In this document: positions 33,302-43,310 of the stretch, piece by piece
Position numbering within the stretch: position 1 is the first letter of the stretch
Layout of the letters: each line of letters begins with the position of its first letter
Assembly (NCBI GenBank): GCA_942486035.1
Contig: CALNXK010000181.1
Location: forward strand, 256,001-320,000
Source of the DNA: Porites lobata
Lineage: Eukaryota > Cnidaria > Anthozoa > Scleractinia > Poritidae
DNA: 64,000 nucleotides
Reading direction: 5' to 3'
Position numbers and translations under genes: made by a program
Notes under the pieces: model-generated
Database searches by the model: none
Seen by the model: the letters and a program-made list of their open reading frames with translations, nothing else
What the model was told of the DNA's origin: nothing

Positions 33302-34259
33302 TATCTAACGTGAGCTATTTGACACTGGTTGCGGCAATGACTAACGGATTCACTTTCCAGACAAGTCCCCCATAAGGAGGCCACATTGGGCTCACGTCTC
33401 ATACGCACTACAACAAATATTTTTTTTGGAAATTTCCGGTTAGATCAAATCTTAGTCACGTTATACTTTCATGTTATATAATTGGGAACAGAGGGATAAG
33501 AAGAAGGGGTGCATTGTGGAGATGTGCCAGTTAAAAATAACATATGTCTTTTCTCGTTTCAAATAGGTAACTTCCTTTTTCATATTTGTTATTCATACTA
33601 GGTGAAATTGATGGTATGTTTGTCCCAGTGCAATCCCCTGCCCCAGAGAAAGGGGACTTGTATCACGTGAATGGTTAGTTGCAAAGGGTCTATGTGACCC
33701 ATCATGTGGTAGCTTGGTTCCACTGTTGTCGGAGACTTGACAACTATTTTCAGTGATTTGAAATCATGACAGGCGCATTTATTTGATTATTCATCTATTG
33801 CTGGTTTGAACGCGACGTTACGGCGGCCATCTTGGTGGTCACGAACAAAAGAACTTCTTTCTTCTGGGAACTAAAGTCTATTTTCATGTAAATTCTTCGA
33901 GAAAAAAGCCTATTGTTTTGACCCTAATATGGCCTCCTTGTCACATGGTTGCAAACCAAGAATTGCTTTGTTAGTCGTTCTGAGAACTTCAAGGTGCCAC
34001 ACTCATGAAATGGGGAAGTTTCATGGTGTTGCCGACAGGGTGCAATCACCAAACCACGTAATGCAACAGGTTGAAAAGACATAGAACAATAAAAGTACCA
34101 CAGAACAAAAGCGAACCAACAATGGTTTCCGCAACACAAAGAAACACCCAGAAATGGTGATTTACTTTTATCGAAGAGTGAATTTGAAAGTAATGGAAAG
34201 GTTAACACCGACCCAACAATTTCCACCTTTTTATTCCAACGTGAGAAAACAGCCGACAT
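33302..34259. other. Unit D, no gene seen
   Basis: The first 60 bases match A 590-650; the remainder is unique. Short frames only, none recognisable. Confidence 0.5.
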
Positions 34260-34381
34260 TTCGCGACCTAGCCTGTGTACAGACCCCCTCCCCTCAGTAA
34301 AAATTGGAGAAGGGGCGTCAACCCCTTCTCCGCTTTTTACTGAGGGGGAGAGGGGGAGTCTGTACACAGACTATTCGCGAC
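34260..34381. mobile_element. Mini hAT-like MITE, 106 bp
   Basis: TTCGCGAC at 34260-34267 and 34374-34381 flank an element starting CTAGCCTGTGTACAGAC and ending GTCTGTACACAGACTA. The inside is a C/G-rich hairpin (CCCCCTCCC.../...GGGGGAG). An 8-bp TSD points to hAT. Confidence 0.85.
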
Positions 34382-35024
34382 CTCTCTGTTGGTTTTGAAA
34401 CGTGACGTCTTATCGTTAATCCCACGTTACTGCACGAACGTACTAACGGTAGTTATTGTAAATCGATTATCGCCCACATCAATGAGATTTTTATTGATCA
34501 GCCCACGGCTACTTTCGCAGCCCTTTTCTGTAATGTCCGCATGGGAAATACGTAATAATTTCCAGATGGTTTTCGAGCACGTTTTGCTGATTATAAATTT
34601 AGCGTTTTCAGCATAGTTAGTTCAGTTCTAGTGTAGACTTCATGGTGTTAACTTCTGTTAGCCATTTGGGCCTTCTTTCTATCTACTACTCGTGCTCATC
34701 TACTGTCAAGGTCAGTTTGCCTTTTGAACCAAGATAACATTGGTACGTGTGCAAACTAAAGTGAGTATAGATTTCCTTTTATTTACAGTTTTTCAGCTTC
34801 GACTTCATCATAGTAATAGTTTTCGCTTAGTTTTGGTAATCAGTTCACAATATCGTTGTTGTTATTTTTTCTGTTTATTCGAGCGATCTATTTTTAGTCT
34901 TGTCATCACTGATTTACAGTGGTTTAAGTTCTTAATCGCTACTCTTCAACATGAGTATGCTGATTGATTGATACCAGCAGTAATCATCGTCGTATTACTT
35001 TCCCATAGTACCCTATGGGAGGCA
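34382..35024. other. No gene seen
   Basis: AT-rich sequence with pyrimidine-rich tracts. It could be part of a retroelement flank, but there are no diagnostic features. Confidence 0.35.
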
Positions 35025-35317
35025 TTCGCTGCGTTACCAAGGACCTTTCATTTGGTCAAAGGTCAGTAGTGAGCTCGGAAACTTGACAAGCCTCAAAGCA
35101 TTCAAGAAACATATACGCGATGTGGACCTTTCGAGCCACATAGATAATAATAGTAACTGCTGTGACCTTTGTAAATGTTGTATCGTGTACATTTGTACAT
35201 AGTTTTTAGGTAAGATCATTAATTTGAAAGTCATGTAATAGATTAGTGTGCTAGTACGTAGGAAAGTGTCCCCAATTACCTAACTTTCAAGCTAAATAGA
35301 TTGACACTAAAATAAAG

Positions 35318-35396
<79 letters not shown>
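35025..35396 (+). mobile_element. 3' terminus of a non-LTR retrotransposon with (ATT)n tail
   Basis: The plus-strand frame reads VSSELGNLTSLKAFKKHIRD VD.., then DLCKCCIVYICT stop, the usual LINE C-terminal pattern (L..L..FK..L). A short 3'UTR ends GACACTAAAATAAAGTC followed by about 25 ATT units (35316-35395). Severely 5'-truncated. Confidence 0.6.
35316..35395. repeat. (ATT)n microsatellite, ~80 bp
   Basis: Uninterrupted ATT repeats at the LINE 3' end. Confidence 0.95.
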
Positions 35397-35399
<3 letters not shown>

Positions 35400-35473
35400 A
35401 TTATTGTGGTGCTCTGCTAATATTTTACAATTTCTCCTAAATTTTTGTATCCTTTCTGACTAGATACTCACTG

Positions 35474-37142
35474 GTGAGTTTTGCTATGGCTCTGGTTTAT
35501 TCAAGATCATTTTTGAAAGCAATATCATCACCAGTCTCTGCAATTCAAACGCGTTGCAGTTCCGACTTCTGGTGTCGTCTGACTGAACTCGGCATTTCGA
35601 GAGTGAAACCAACTCGAATAGGCTGCTGCGGAGGACGAAGAAAATTCAGAATTCTACCACAGCAACAAACCCTGCAGTCCGACTCTTCTGGGGACGATTT
35701 AATTTTTTTAGACACTCCACTACAAGAGGAACCCAGTGTTACCAAAGTGTTATCTCAATGCAGCCAAAGCAGGCGGTCCGGACGGTATTCCTAATTGGAT
35801 ACTAAGGGAGTATGCGGAATTTCTCGCCTGTCCTGTCTCAATCATTCTAAATGCCTCTTTCAAGGAACAGCAGCTACCGAGACCCTGGAAATTGGCAGAC
35901 GTCACTCCTTTACCCAAAACCAAGCCTGTTAAGGAGATCAAGAAAAATCTGAGGCCTTTATCGTTAACACCGAGTATCTCTAAGGTCGCAGAGGACTTTG
36001 TCGTCACAGAGCACGTAAAGCCAGCTGTACTGCACTCTCTGGACCCAAGCCAGTTTGGTGCGATACCGAAGTCTTCGACAACTTTTGCCCTGTTGGAGAT
36101 GCTCCAAGAGTGGTCTCAAGGGACTGATGGGAACGGTTCGACTATCAGGACACTCCTGTTTGATTACAAGAAAGCATTTGATTTAACTGACCATGGTATC
36201 TTAGTAAGGAAATTATGCGCGCTTGACATCGCACCTGGCGTCATTAATTGGATAATAGATTTCCTATCAGCTCGCTCACAGAGAATCAAACTCTCTGAAG
36301 GCTGTCTATCCGAATGGGGCACAGTACCTTCGGGCGTTCCGCAAGGAACCAAACTAGGCCCTTCGCTTTTCTTGATCATGATAAATGATCTAACCGTCAG
36401 TAATGCTTCTATTTGGAAATATGTAGACGACACCACAACATCAGAGGTAATAAAGAAATGACAGTATAGCGAGGTTCGAGGTATTGTAAATAAGGTAGTA
36501 AATTGGTCAATCAGAAACACAGACAAATGCAAGGAGCTCCGCATTAGTTTTACATCAGATTGTGACTTTCCTCCAGTAGTCATAGGAGAGGAGTGCATAA
36601 AATTAGTTAAAGATGCTAAAGTTTTAGGTGTTACTATCTCTAGTGACTTAACATGGAATATGGAATGCGCACATCACGGAAGTTACTAAGAAGGCCGCTA
36701 AGAGGCTCTATTTTCTTGTTCAGCTAAAAGAGCTCGTGTTCCACAGAAAGATTTTTGCCTTTTCTACATTACATGCGTGCTCTCCGTCATTGACTATGCT
36801 GCGCCAGTTTTCCATCACGCGCTACCAGCCTACCTTTCGCAAGAATTAGAACGCGTTCAGAAAAGAGCAATGCGAATCGTATGTCCTGCTATAGAATATC
36901 AGCAAGCTTCAGCGCTTATGAGTTTACCAACGGTTGCGGAGCATCACCACAACATTTGCACAGGCACGTTTGAAAGCATAATGAGTGACCCGAACCACAA
37001 GTTAAGAAAGTTGTTGCCGCCTCTTTATAAGAGCAACTATAATCTAAGGCACGCGCGCACTTTCACTTTGCCGCGTTGCAAGACAAATAGATTTAAGAAC
37101 AGTTTTTTTATGGCCTCAGGCAGAATTGTAAATAATTTTTAG
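35474..37142 (+). pseudogene. Reverse transcriptase of a CR1/L2-like LINE (degenerate)
   Basis: RNA-directed DNA polymerase of a non-LTR retrotransposon. 35736-36461 encodes most of the palm: AAKAGGPDGIPNW and LRPLSLTPSISKVAE (fingers), LLFDYKKAFDLTDH (motif A, about residue 142), VPSGVPQGTKLGPSLFLIMI (motif B, about 199) and KYVDDTT (motif C, YVDD at 229-232); the catalytic aspartates are present. A TGA at 36459-36461 interrupts, then the same frame continues (VNKVVNWSIRNTDKCKELRI.., VLGVTISSDLTW), a frameshift follows, and 36777-37142 encodes the end (SVIDYAAPVFHHALPAYL, RVQKRAMRIVCPA). The 35474-35745 frame looks like the 5' leader peptide joined by a large internal deletion and a frameshift; the endonuclease is missing. 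Not functional. Confidence 0.8.
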
Positions 37143-37335
37143 GTTTCTTATTATACGTTTTTAGTCTTAGCTGTTACAATTATTACTCATTTTTACAATT
37201 ATTTGTATAAATTATTACCATTATGTAAATACGCAATTCAGCTTATGCTGCAATGTATTTAATAAAGTACCTATCTATCTATCTTATCTATCTATCTATC
37301 TATCTATTATTATTATTATTATTATTATTATAGGC
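37143..37335. repeat. LINE 3'UTR ending in (CTAT)n/(ATT)n
   Basis: AATGTATTTAATAAAGTAC is followed by about 10 CTAT units and then ATT units, a typical CR1/L2 microsatellite-like tail. Confidence 0.85.
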
Positions 37336-37900
37336 TTTTACTGTCTGATTTTCTAGAGTTATCTAGTTATCTCTCGCTATTCTGGAATTACCGATTTCAA
37401 TCATATATACTATATTTATACTTTATGTGGTTTTAGTTGAATAAGTTTTCGTTCGATTTTATCGCTTTCAGTTAGAACCGACTTTGTCCCTACAGAGATC
37501 GACCTTCAGAACTCAGAGACCTATTGTCTCCGTCCATTCTTCTGTATCAAGTTGTGACCTTTGTGCAAGGAACCCTGATCTGTGGTTCAATAAATGTGTT
37601 CATGTTATACTACCCTCACTTTTATTCGAGTTCATTTTGTGTCACGCACCGTGTTAAGTGATTTACTTGGATTTTTGGTTCTGGTACTCTGTCCTTGTAA
37701 ATTACACCCTCTACTGATTCACCCGCGAAATGACGTTTGAAGAACGACCGCAGACGACGAGTCACTACTAAGGATAAAGTAATGCATCTGATTGGTTCAA
37801 GCAAATCTCCGGCGCTGCACGACCAATCAGATCTAGGAAGTGCAACGTCCTCAGTATCGATAGAATTTCTGTACCGCGTATAATAGAGGTGCAGTAACTT
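37336..37900. other. Junction back into unit D body
   Basis: From about 37720 the sequence aligns with A 4005-4110 (CGTTTGA.GAACGACCGCAGACGACG, TTGGTTCAAGCAAAT). On the minus strand it retains VTRRLRSFFKRHFAGESV of the unknown ORF family. 37500-37610 (..CAAGGAACCCTGATCTGTGGTTCAATAAATG) resembles the end of an LTR, but no partner LTR is visible. Confidence 0.4.
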
Positions 37901-37985
37901 GCAAACCTCGCGCCGGGTGTCTCGTGGGTCACTTAAGTTAAACCCTGTTGGGTGGGTTTAGAAACTGAATGGATGTCCAGTCCTT
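37901..37985 (+). ncRNA. 5S rRNA-like block, unit D (diverged)
   Basis: Reads ACTTAAGTTAAACCCTG, GGTGGGTTTAGAAACTGAATGG. Recognisable only by alignment with the other three units. Confidence 0.25.
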
Positions 37986-38417
37986 AAAACTCCTAGCATC
38001 GGAAGAAACGGTTCCTTCTGTGAGTACCGGAGCACAGATTACGTAATACAATAGTAATAAAAGACAGGAAACAAAACAACTCCAAATAAAGACTAATCCC
38101 AAGTGACCAAAAATACAAAGCTTTCCGGTACCTGCAGAAAGACCCGAAGAAACACGGCCAAGGTAAGTAACTGAAACCAGTATTTAACCCAGTGTGAGAG
38201 AAATTTACTCCGGTGGAATATGAACTCAAAGATATATTTCTTCATATATATATATTTTTTTTTTTTCACGATAAAAAGCTTAACTGAAACACATTCACGA
38301 TACACAAAAAAAATCTCGTGAAAAAACGTTTGACAGAGTTACAAACCAAATCATTTACACTTTCTAAACTGTTTATGTGATGCAAATACATCATAAAGGT
38401 CTGCGGTATCGTCACTA

Positions 38418-38814
38418 GGGAACTTAAGCACCAGACGTTCTTGATTCACGTACGGCATGGCTAACTATACGCAGAACTGGATGAGGGACGCGGTTTGCGT
38501 GCCAAATGCAAATCATCAAGCAAGACAACATGAAACCATCACGAAGGCCGACAGAATAATTCACACGAAAATGCGTTTCAAAGATTTGCGTTAAGTTTTG
38601 TTTCTTTCTTACGAAGAAAACATGATTTCAGACGAAGAATTTCTACTTTTGTATGACGCATACTCTTCAAAGAACCCAGAATTTGAACCTCAGCGCGTTT
38701 TGAAGTCCGTGACCGCAGCTCAAGAATGTCTTGACACGCGCAGTGGCTGTCATGCTGCAAAAATACTTCCGGTTGGCGTCCGTGGTACCAGGAACGTCTG
38801 GTGCTTAAGTTCCC
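38418..38814. mobile_element. Harbinger-derived inverted-repeat element, ~397 bp
   Basis: Ends GGGAACTTAAGCACCAGACG and its reverse complement, flanked by TA on both sides. It carries the transposase scrap at 38618-38700. Found in unit D only; the exact TSD could not be fixed. Confidence 0.65.
38618..38700 (+). pseudogene. N-terminal scrap of a Harbinger (HARBI1-like) transposase
   Basis: From the ATG near 38621 the frame reads MISDEEFLLLYDAYSSKNPEF, which resembles the start of DDE_Tnp_4 Harbinger transposases of invertebrates (..DEEFL.LY.....KNP.F). The DDE catalytic core is absent. Resemblance judged by eye. Confidence 0.45.
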
Positions 38815-40000
38815 TATTATTTTACGCTGAACCGCTAAGCATATCAACATTGTAACTCTCCCACCCTTAAGCTAGAAAAGATGAATCTTAATGCTCTTTA
38901 CGCATTATTACTTTGACAAGAAAATGAAGTTGGGAGCATTTTACTTCAAACAAAATACTTAATTGTCTATTTTGTTTATGCAAAACACGTCATGACATAT
39001 GAAAAAGGTGTAACAAAACATTTAAAGCGTTAACGTCCCAAACTGCTCAAACCTAACAAACAAAAAAGGACCAAATTACATCCAAATTGATATAACCTAA
39101 AAATTTTAACAACGATTTCATAACGACAGCTATCAAAATTATCCAAAATTATAAATTATAACTTAGAAAAATTGCCAAAATATTATTACAACAAGTAACA
39201 AAGCATGCCAAACACCCAACTGATACAAAGAAATACAGACCAAACAAATGTCTGCGAGTAAGTTTCAAGTAACCCTCACTTCCGTGAGACCTCATCGCTA
39301 AAATCGTTGTTCAAGTTTCACATAAATATATTCTAATAATTGTGGTAAAAGGGAACGTTCTAACTCTGATAACGCAACAGATCTCTAAACCAAGAGTCTC
39401 TCTTACAACAGTCCCGCAATTAATGTATCGTCCTTCGATATACTTCAGCCAAAATCTTATGATATTGCAAACGATTGTAACCAAAAAATTTGCTGCTAGA
39501 CTGTAAATGTTAAGAAACTTTTTCCTTATAGAGAAAACACTAAACAAAAAACGTCTTGGAACCCTTTGTAGTAAAACAACAGTTGATTCTCGAGGGTCTT
39601 CAACCCCTGAGAGCACCGATCAGACTAGAAACTTCGAAAAAACTGGAACCGAATTCTTTAACAAATGGTTAAAACCACAAACATTGTTGCTAGACTGTAA
39701 ATATTTTCCTCAAAATGAAGCCGAAAACTAAGTACAAAACGTCTGTATACAGTTTTTTCAAAAAAAAAAAAGCCTTAAGTGTCCAAACGTTTTCCTATGC
39801 ACCCTAAATGCACCAATCGGACCAGAACCTAATACTGAAACTTCTCACCATACAAGGGTCGAGTGCTTCACAGAAAATCACTTCTAATTGCTATAAAGGA
39901 AGCAAATGATTCGTTGGTAACAAATTCACTTTTGAACTTTTCATAAAAATAATAGTGGATCCACCTCCGCTTGAATAAACTCACCTCTTTTAACAAAACT
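38815..40000. other. Unit D body, non-coding
   Basis: Aligns with B 16090-17180 and C 27120-27990 with many changes. No gene. Confidence 0.5.
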
Positions 40001-40727
40001 TAAGGTCTCGGTAAAGGAAAACGAGGTGCCCACAGAAAAAAATTCTAGTCGCGCGAGTATTTTCGCTACAAAGGCAAGTTATACATCAAATTAAAGCTAA
40101 AAGACTAAATTACCTTATAAAAGATTTTATTTCATCGAATTTCAAAAGGGGCTTAAGTTTTTTGTTCTCGAACTCAGAGGTATCGAGTTTACTGCTGAAG
40201 CTCCAGCCCTTTCGCGTTGTTATATATTCACTTCCCTTTTTTTGCATCTGATTGACAGATAAAAGACCTAAAAAAGGGTGTGAGAAAATTTGCATATGTC
40301 TCGTATTAGCGGAATTATTGCATTTCAAACTAAAAAGTCGAATCTCGAGCGCGATTTACGCAAAGAAACTGACATGAAATGAGTTACAAAGGAAAATCGG
40401 AAAATTCCTCACACCCTTTTTGAGTCTATATCATTATCCATCATATCTGAAAGTTTCAAAGCGATAGCTTAAAACCTGTCCCGACTGGAGGTCGGAGAAT
40501 TTTGATTTTTGCGTCTAAAATAGAGTGAGAGAAAATCAGCTCTAAAGATTTAGCGCGAAGTCCACGCTTGGCTGGTTAGCTCAGAAAAGGCTCATTTTAG
40601 AAGGGTTAAAAAGCACTTACTGATTTTCTTTTTCTGCCAAAATAAAATTTAGGAACCACTCATGCCAAAAATCCAAAAAAAACAAAATCGAGCAATGTAC
40701 TAAAATTTTCATTTACCGAGACCTTAA
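40000..40727. mobile_element. TTAA-flanked inverted-repeat element, 720 bp, unit D only
   Basis: TTAA at 40000-40003 and 40724-40727. The element starts GGTCTCGGTAAA and ends TTTACCGAGACC. Unit B shows the uninterrupted site (ACAAAACTCAAATAGTG). An internal inverted pair (AAAAAGGGTGTGAG at about 40272 and CTCACACCCTTTTTGAG at about 40410) is seen. TTAA targets are used by piggyBac and Kolobok elements. No transposase. Confidence 0.8.
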
Positions 40728-41054
40728 ATAGAACAGTATGTGGTACATACCTACACACTCATCTTCCATCAAGCTTGAAAAAAATAACCTTATAATGACA
40801 TATCATTTAAAGTTTTGCGTTAACTGAAACAAACAACTACGTATTAATTAAGAACTCCGTATTTAGTGTTAAATTCTATCAAATGGGAAGAACAGCAACA
40901 CTTTATACAAATAGGAGAGTTTCTTTATGCAACCAGGAAAATGAAGCAGATCCGATCTCATTCAACATCTTTTGATGAGCTTGAATTTACAATGAAATAC
41001 CACTAAATCATTATACACAATTACATAACAGAATGTTAAGTACGTTAATGACGT

Positions 41055-42389
41055 TTACGACGTTGGGTCCAAAAACCTCATATGGTCATCATAATGTTCA
41101 CGAAGCGACGGCTTAGTCTTAAACATCTCAAGGCAAATCCAACAACGGTGTCTTTCTTCATGCACTTTAAGATAACTCCTCCCACAAAAGGCCTTGTTAC
41201 AATGCTTGCACTTAAATGGCTTCTCACCAGTGTGTATTCTCTCATGCTTTCGCAGATCTCCCCTATTGTTAAAGGCCTTGTTACATTGCTTGCACTTAAA
41301 TGGCTTCTCACCTGTGTGTATTCTCTCGTGTATTTTCCGATTTCCTGCCTGGCTAAACGTCTTGTTACAATGCTTGCACTTAAATGGCTTCTCACCTGTG
41401 TGTATTCTCTCATGTACTTTCAGGTTTCCTGCCTGGTCAAACGTCTTGTTACAATGTTTGCACTTAAACGGCTTCTCACCTGTGTGTATTCTCTCATGGT
41501 TTTTCAGATCTCCCCTACGGTTAAAGGCCTTGTTACAATGCTTGCATTTAAACGGCTTCTCACCTGTGTGTATTCTCTCATGTACTTTCAGATCTCCTGC
41601 CACGCTAAACGCCTTGTTACATTGCTTGCACTTAAATGGCTTCTCACCTGTGTGTATTCTCTCGTGTATTTTCAGATTTCCTGCCTGGCTAAACGTCTTG
41701 TTACAATGCTTGCACTTAAATGGCTTCTCACCTGTGTGTATTCTCTCATGTACTTTCAGGTTTCCTGCCTGGTCAAACGTCTTGTTACAATGTTTGCACT
41801 TAAACGGCTTCTCACCTGTGTGTATTCTCTCATGGTTTTTCAGATCTCCCCTACGGTTAAAGGCCTTGTTACAATGCTTCCATTTAAACGGATTCTCACC
41901 TGTGTGTATTCTCTCATGTACTTTCAGATGTCCTGCCACGCTAAACGCCTTGTTACATTGCTTGCACTTAAATGGCTTCTCACCTGTGTGTATTCTCTCG
42001 TGTACTTTCAGATTTCCTCCCTGGCTAAACGTCTTGTTACAGTGCTTGCACTTAAATGGCTTCTCACCAGTGTGTATTCTATCATGGGTTTTCAGATCTT
42101 TCCTACGGTTAAAGGCCTTGTTACAATGTTTGCACTTAAACGGCTTCTCACCAGCGTGTTTCCTTTCATGCACTTTCAGATTTCCTGCCTCTCTAAACGC
42201 CTTGTTGCACTGTTTGTACTTTAAAGGCCCCTGACCAGTGTGTTGTCTTTTGTGTCCTTCCAGGTTTCCTGCATAGGTAAACTCCTTGTCACAATGCTTG
42301 CACTTAATACTACTCAGCTTTGATGTATTGACCTCGCAATCGCTTCCCTGTAATGACCGAACGGACGAGGTTGCTAAATTATCTATCAT
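41055..42389 (-). CDS. C2H2 zinc-finger protein ZNF4 (15 fingers, intact)
   Basis: Probable sequence-specific nuclear DNA-binding protein of 444 residues. The ATG at 42387-42389 follows an in-frame TAA and opens MIDNLATSSVRSLQGSDCEV.., then 15 fingers in exact 28-residue steps (residue 29 onward) with TGEKPF linkers. Finger 2 (KYKQC) and finger 6 (KWKHC) have each lost a cysteine. The last two are the family module (KVHEERH then CWICLEMFK..HYDDH) followed by MRFLDPTS and the stop. Fingers 5-8 and 9-12 are a tandem duplication of a four-finger block. No KRAB, SCAN, BTB or ZAD domain is present. An acceptor-like CATTACAG|GGAA at about 42345 means that the real N-terminus could instead come from an upstream exon. 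It is the best candidate for a functional member of the cluster. Confidence 0.85.
   Translation of the reverse strand: MIDNLATSSVRSLQGSDCEVNTSKLSSIKCKHCDKEFTYAGNLEGHKRQHTGQGPLKYKQCNKAFREAGNLKVHERKHAGEKPFKCKHCNKAFNRRKDLKTHDRIHTGEKPFKCKHCNKTFSQGGNLKVHERIHTGEKPFKCKQCNKAFSVAGHLKVHERIHTGENPFKWKHCNKAFNRRGDLKNHERIHTGEKPFKCKHCNKTFDQAGNLKVHERIHTGEKPFKCKHCNKTFSQAGNLKIHERIHTGEKPFKCKQCNKAFSVAGDLKVHERIHTGEKPFKCKHCNKAFNRRGDLKNHERIHTGEKPFKCKHCNKTFDQAGNLKVHERIHTGEKPFKCKHCNKTFSQAGNRKIHERIHTGEKPFKCKQCNKAFNNRGDLRKHERIHTGEKPFKCKHCNKAFCGRSYLKVHEERHRCWICLEMFKTKPSLREHYDDHMRFLDPTS
41298..41969 (-). repeat. Tandem 336-bp four-finger block in ZNF4
   Basis: Fingers 5-8 (helices SVAGHLKV, NRRGDLKN, DQAGNLKV, SQAGNLKI) repeat as fingers 9-12 (SVAGDLKV, NRRGDLKN, DQAGNLKV, SQAGNRKI). 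The period is 336 bases, four fingers long, so the array grew in blocks. Confidence 0.9.
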
Positions 42390-43310
42390 ATGGCCTGTTT
42401 AGTGTTATTCTTAAAATGAATACAATAAAAAAACCGGAATTTCAACATCCGCGCGTAATAGGTCATTTCAGCTCGTATTCATTAAACGGAAACGAACCTT
42501 GCGATGCGAATGAAACCACGAGACAGTTTCTTTAATGAAAAATTTTGGAGCTGAGCCCGCGATAAATTAAAAACCACTAAATGGTCAGCGAATAACTTTT
42601 CAAAAAAACGTCACCTGACCTCAATGAGTCAAACATTTGAGTCCGCAATACAGTCACGTGATACATGTCAGCGGGTAGCCATTTTTTACAGCTCTCAATT
42701 TTACAATAATATAGTTGTCCCCTATCAAGTTTTGTTCAAAAACAGTTGGTATACGCCTTAGACACCTAGCTAGTAATGCGCGGTCATTACAAGAAAATCT
42801 TGCGCAGTCATTACAATGCCTTGTTACAAAATGCTTACACTTAAAAGGCTTCTCACGTGGGTGTATTCTCTCATGTACTTTCAGATTTCCTGCCTGGATT
42901 AAGGCATTGTTGAACTGCTTGCACTTAACTCAGGCTTCTCACCAGTGTCAAATTATTCAGGTACAATGTTTTGTGTTTTCCAACACAGTTTATGTGCAGA
43001 GATACCAACCTCGAAAGATCTTAGATCTGGAGATCTCTTTTGTATCATTACCCTAATATCAATAACCCCCCTCCCCTCCCCAATCACCACAAATGGATCC
43101 AGTCCTCAAGTTATCACAAGGGTGTTTCTCAGGATATTATACATAGTGTTAAATGTAGAATTTAGGATCAAAATTCGCTTTTATGACTGAAATAGCAGAA
43201 TAATCTTTGTAAGTGATGTGTGTGAAATTGCCGAATTCCATTCTATCAAATATTTTTTTTTTAAGTAGGGAACGCATGGGCTGAATTCCAAACTAAAAGG
43301 ATATTGAATA
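42390..43310. other. 5' flank of ZNF4, non-coding
   Basis: Shared with the flank of ZNF3. At 42815-42930 there is a stray piece of zinc-finger array on the minus strand (AAGCCTTTTAAGTGTAAGC.., ..AGGAAATCTGAAAGTACATGAG) with stops and frameshifts, a decayed finger pair. No exon with a convincing donor is seen between here and 45036. Confidence 0.5.
42815..42935 (-). pseudogene. Decayed zinc-finger fragment upstream of ZNF4
   Basis: The minus strand gives a finger-like AGNLKVHERIH..EKPFKCKHF with a damaged cysteine half, followed by further broken similarity. It is a leftover of array shuffling. The weak ACTTAAAAGGCTTCTCAC word at 42837 matches the linker-coding sequence of the arrays. Confidence 0.55.

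Noticed and set aside
35474..35794. 106-codon ORF as an independent gene
   Set aside because: It runs into the reverse transcriptase through a frameshift and fits the 5' leader of the same LINE.
37336..37620. Possible LTR end (..GGTTCAATAAATGTG..)
   Set aside because: No matching partner LTR, TG..CA borders, primer-binding site or TSD could be found.
41082..42234. Long plus-strand ORFs (up to 380 codons) antisense to the zinc-finger arrays, also at 8632-9507, 17568-18332 and 28389-29716
   Set aside because: An 84-base repeat is divisible by three, so any stop-free frame of one repeat stays open along the whole array. The repetitive Leu/Cys-rich translations are mirror images of the fingers, not proteins.
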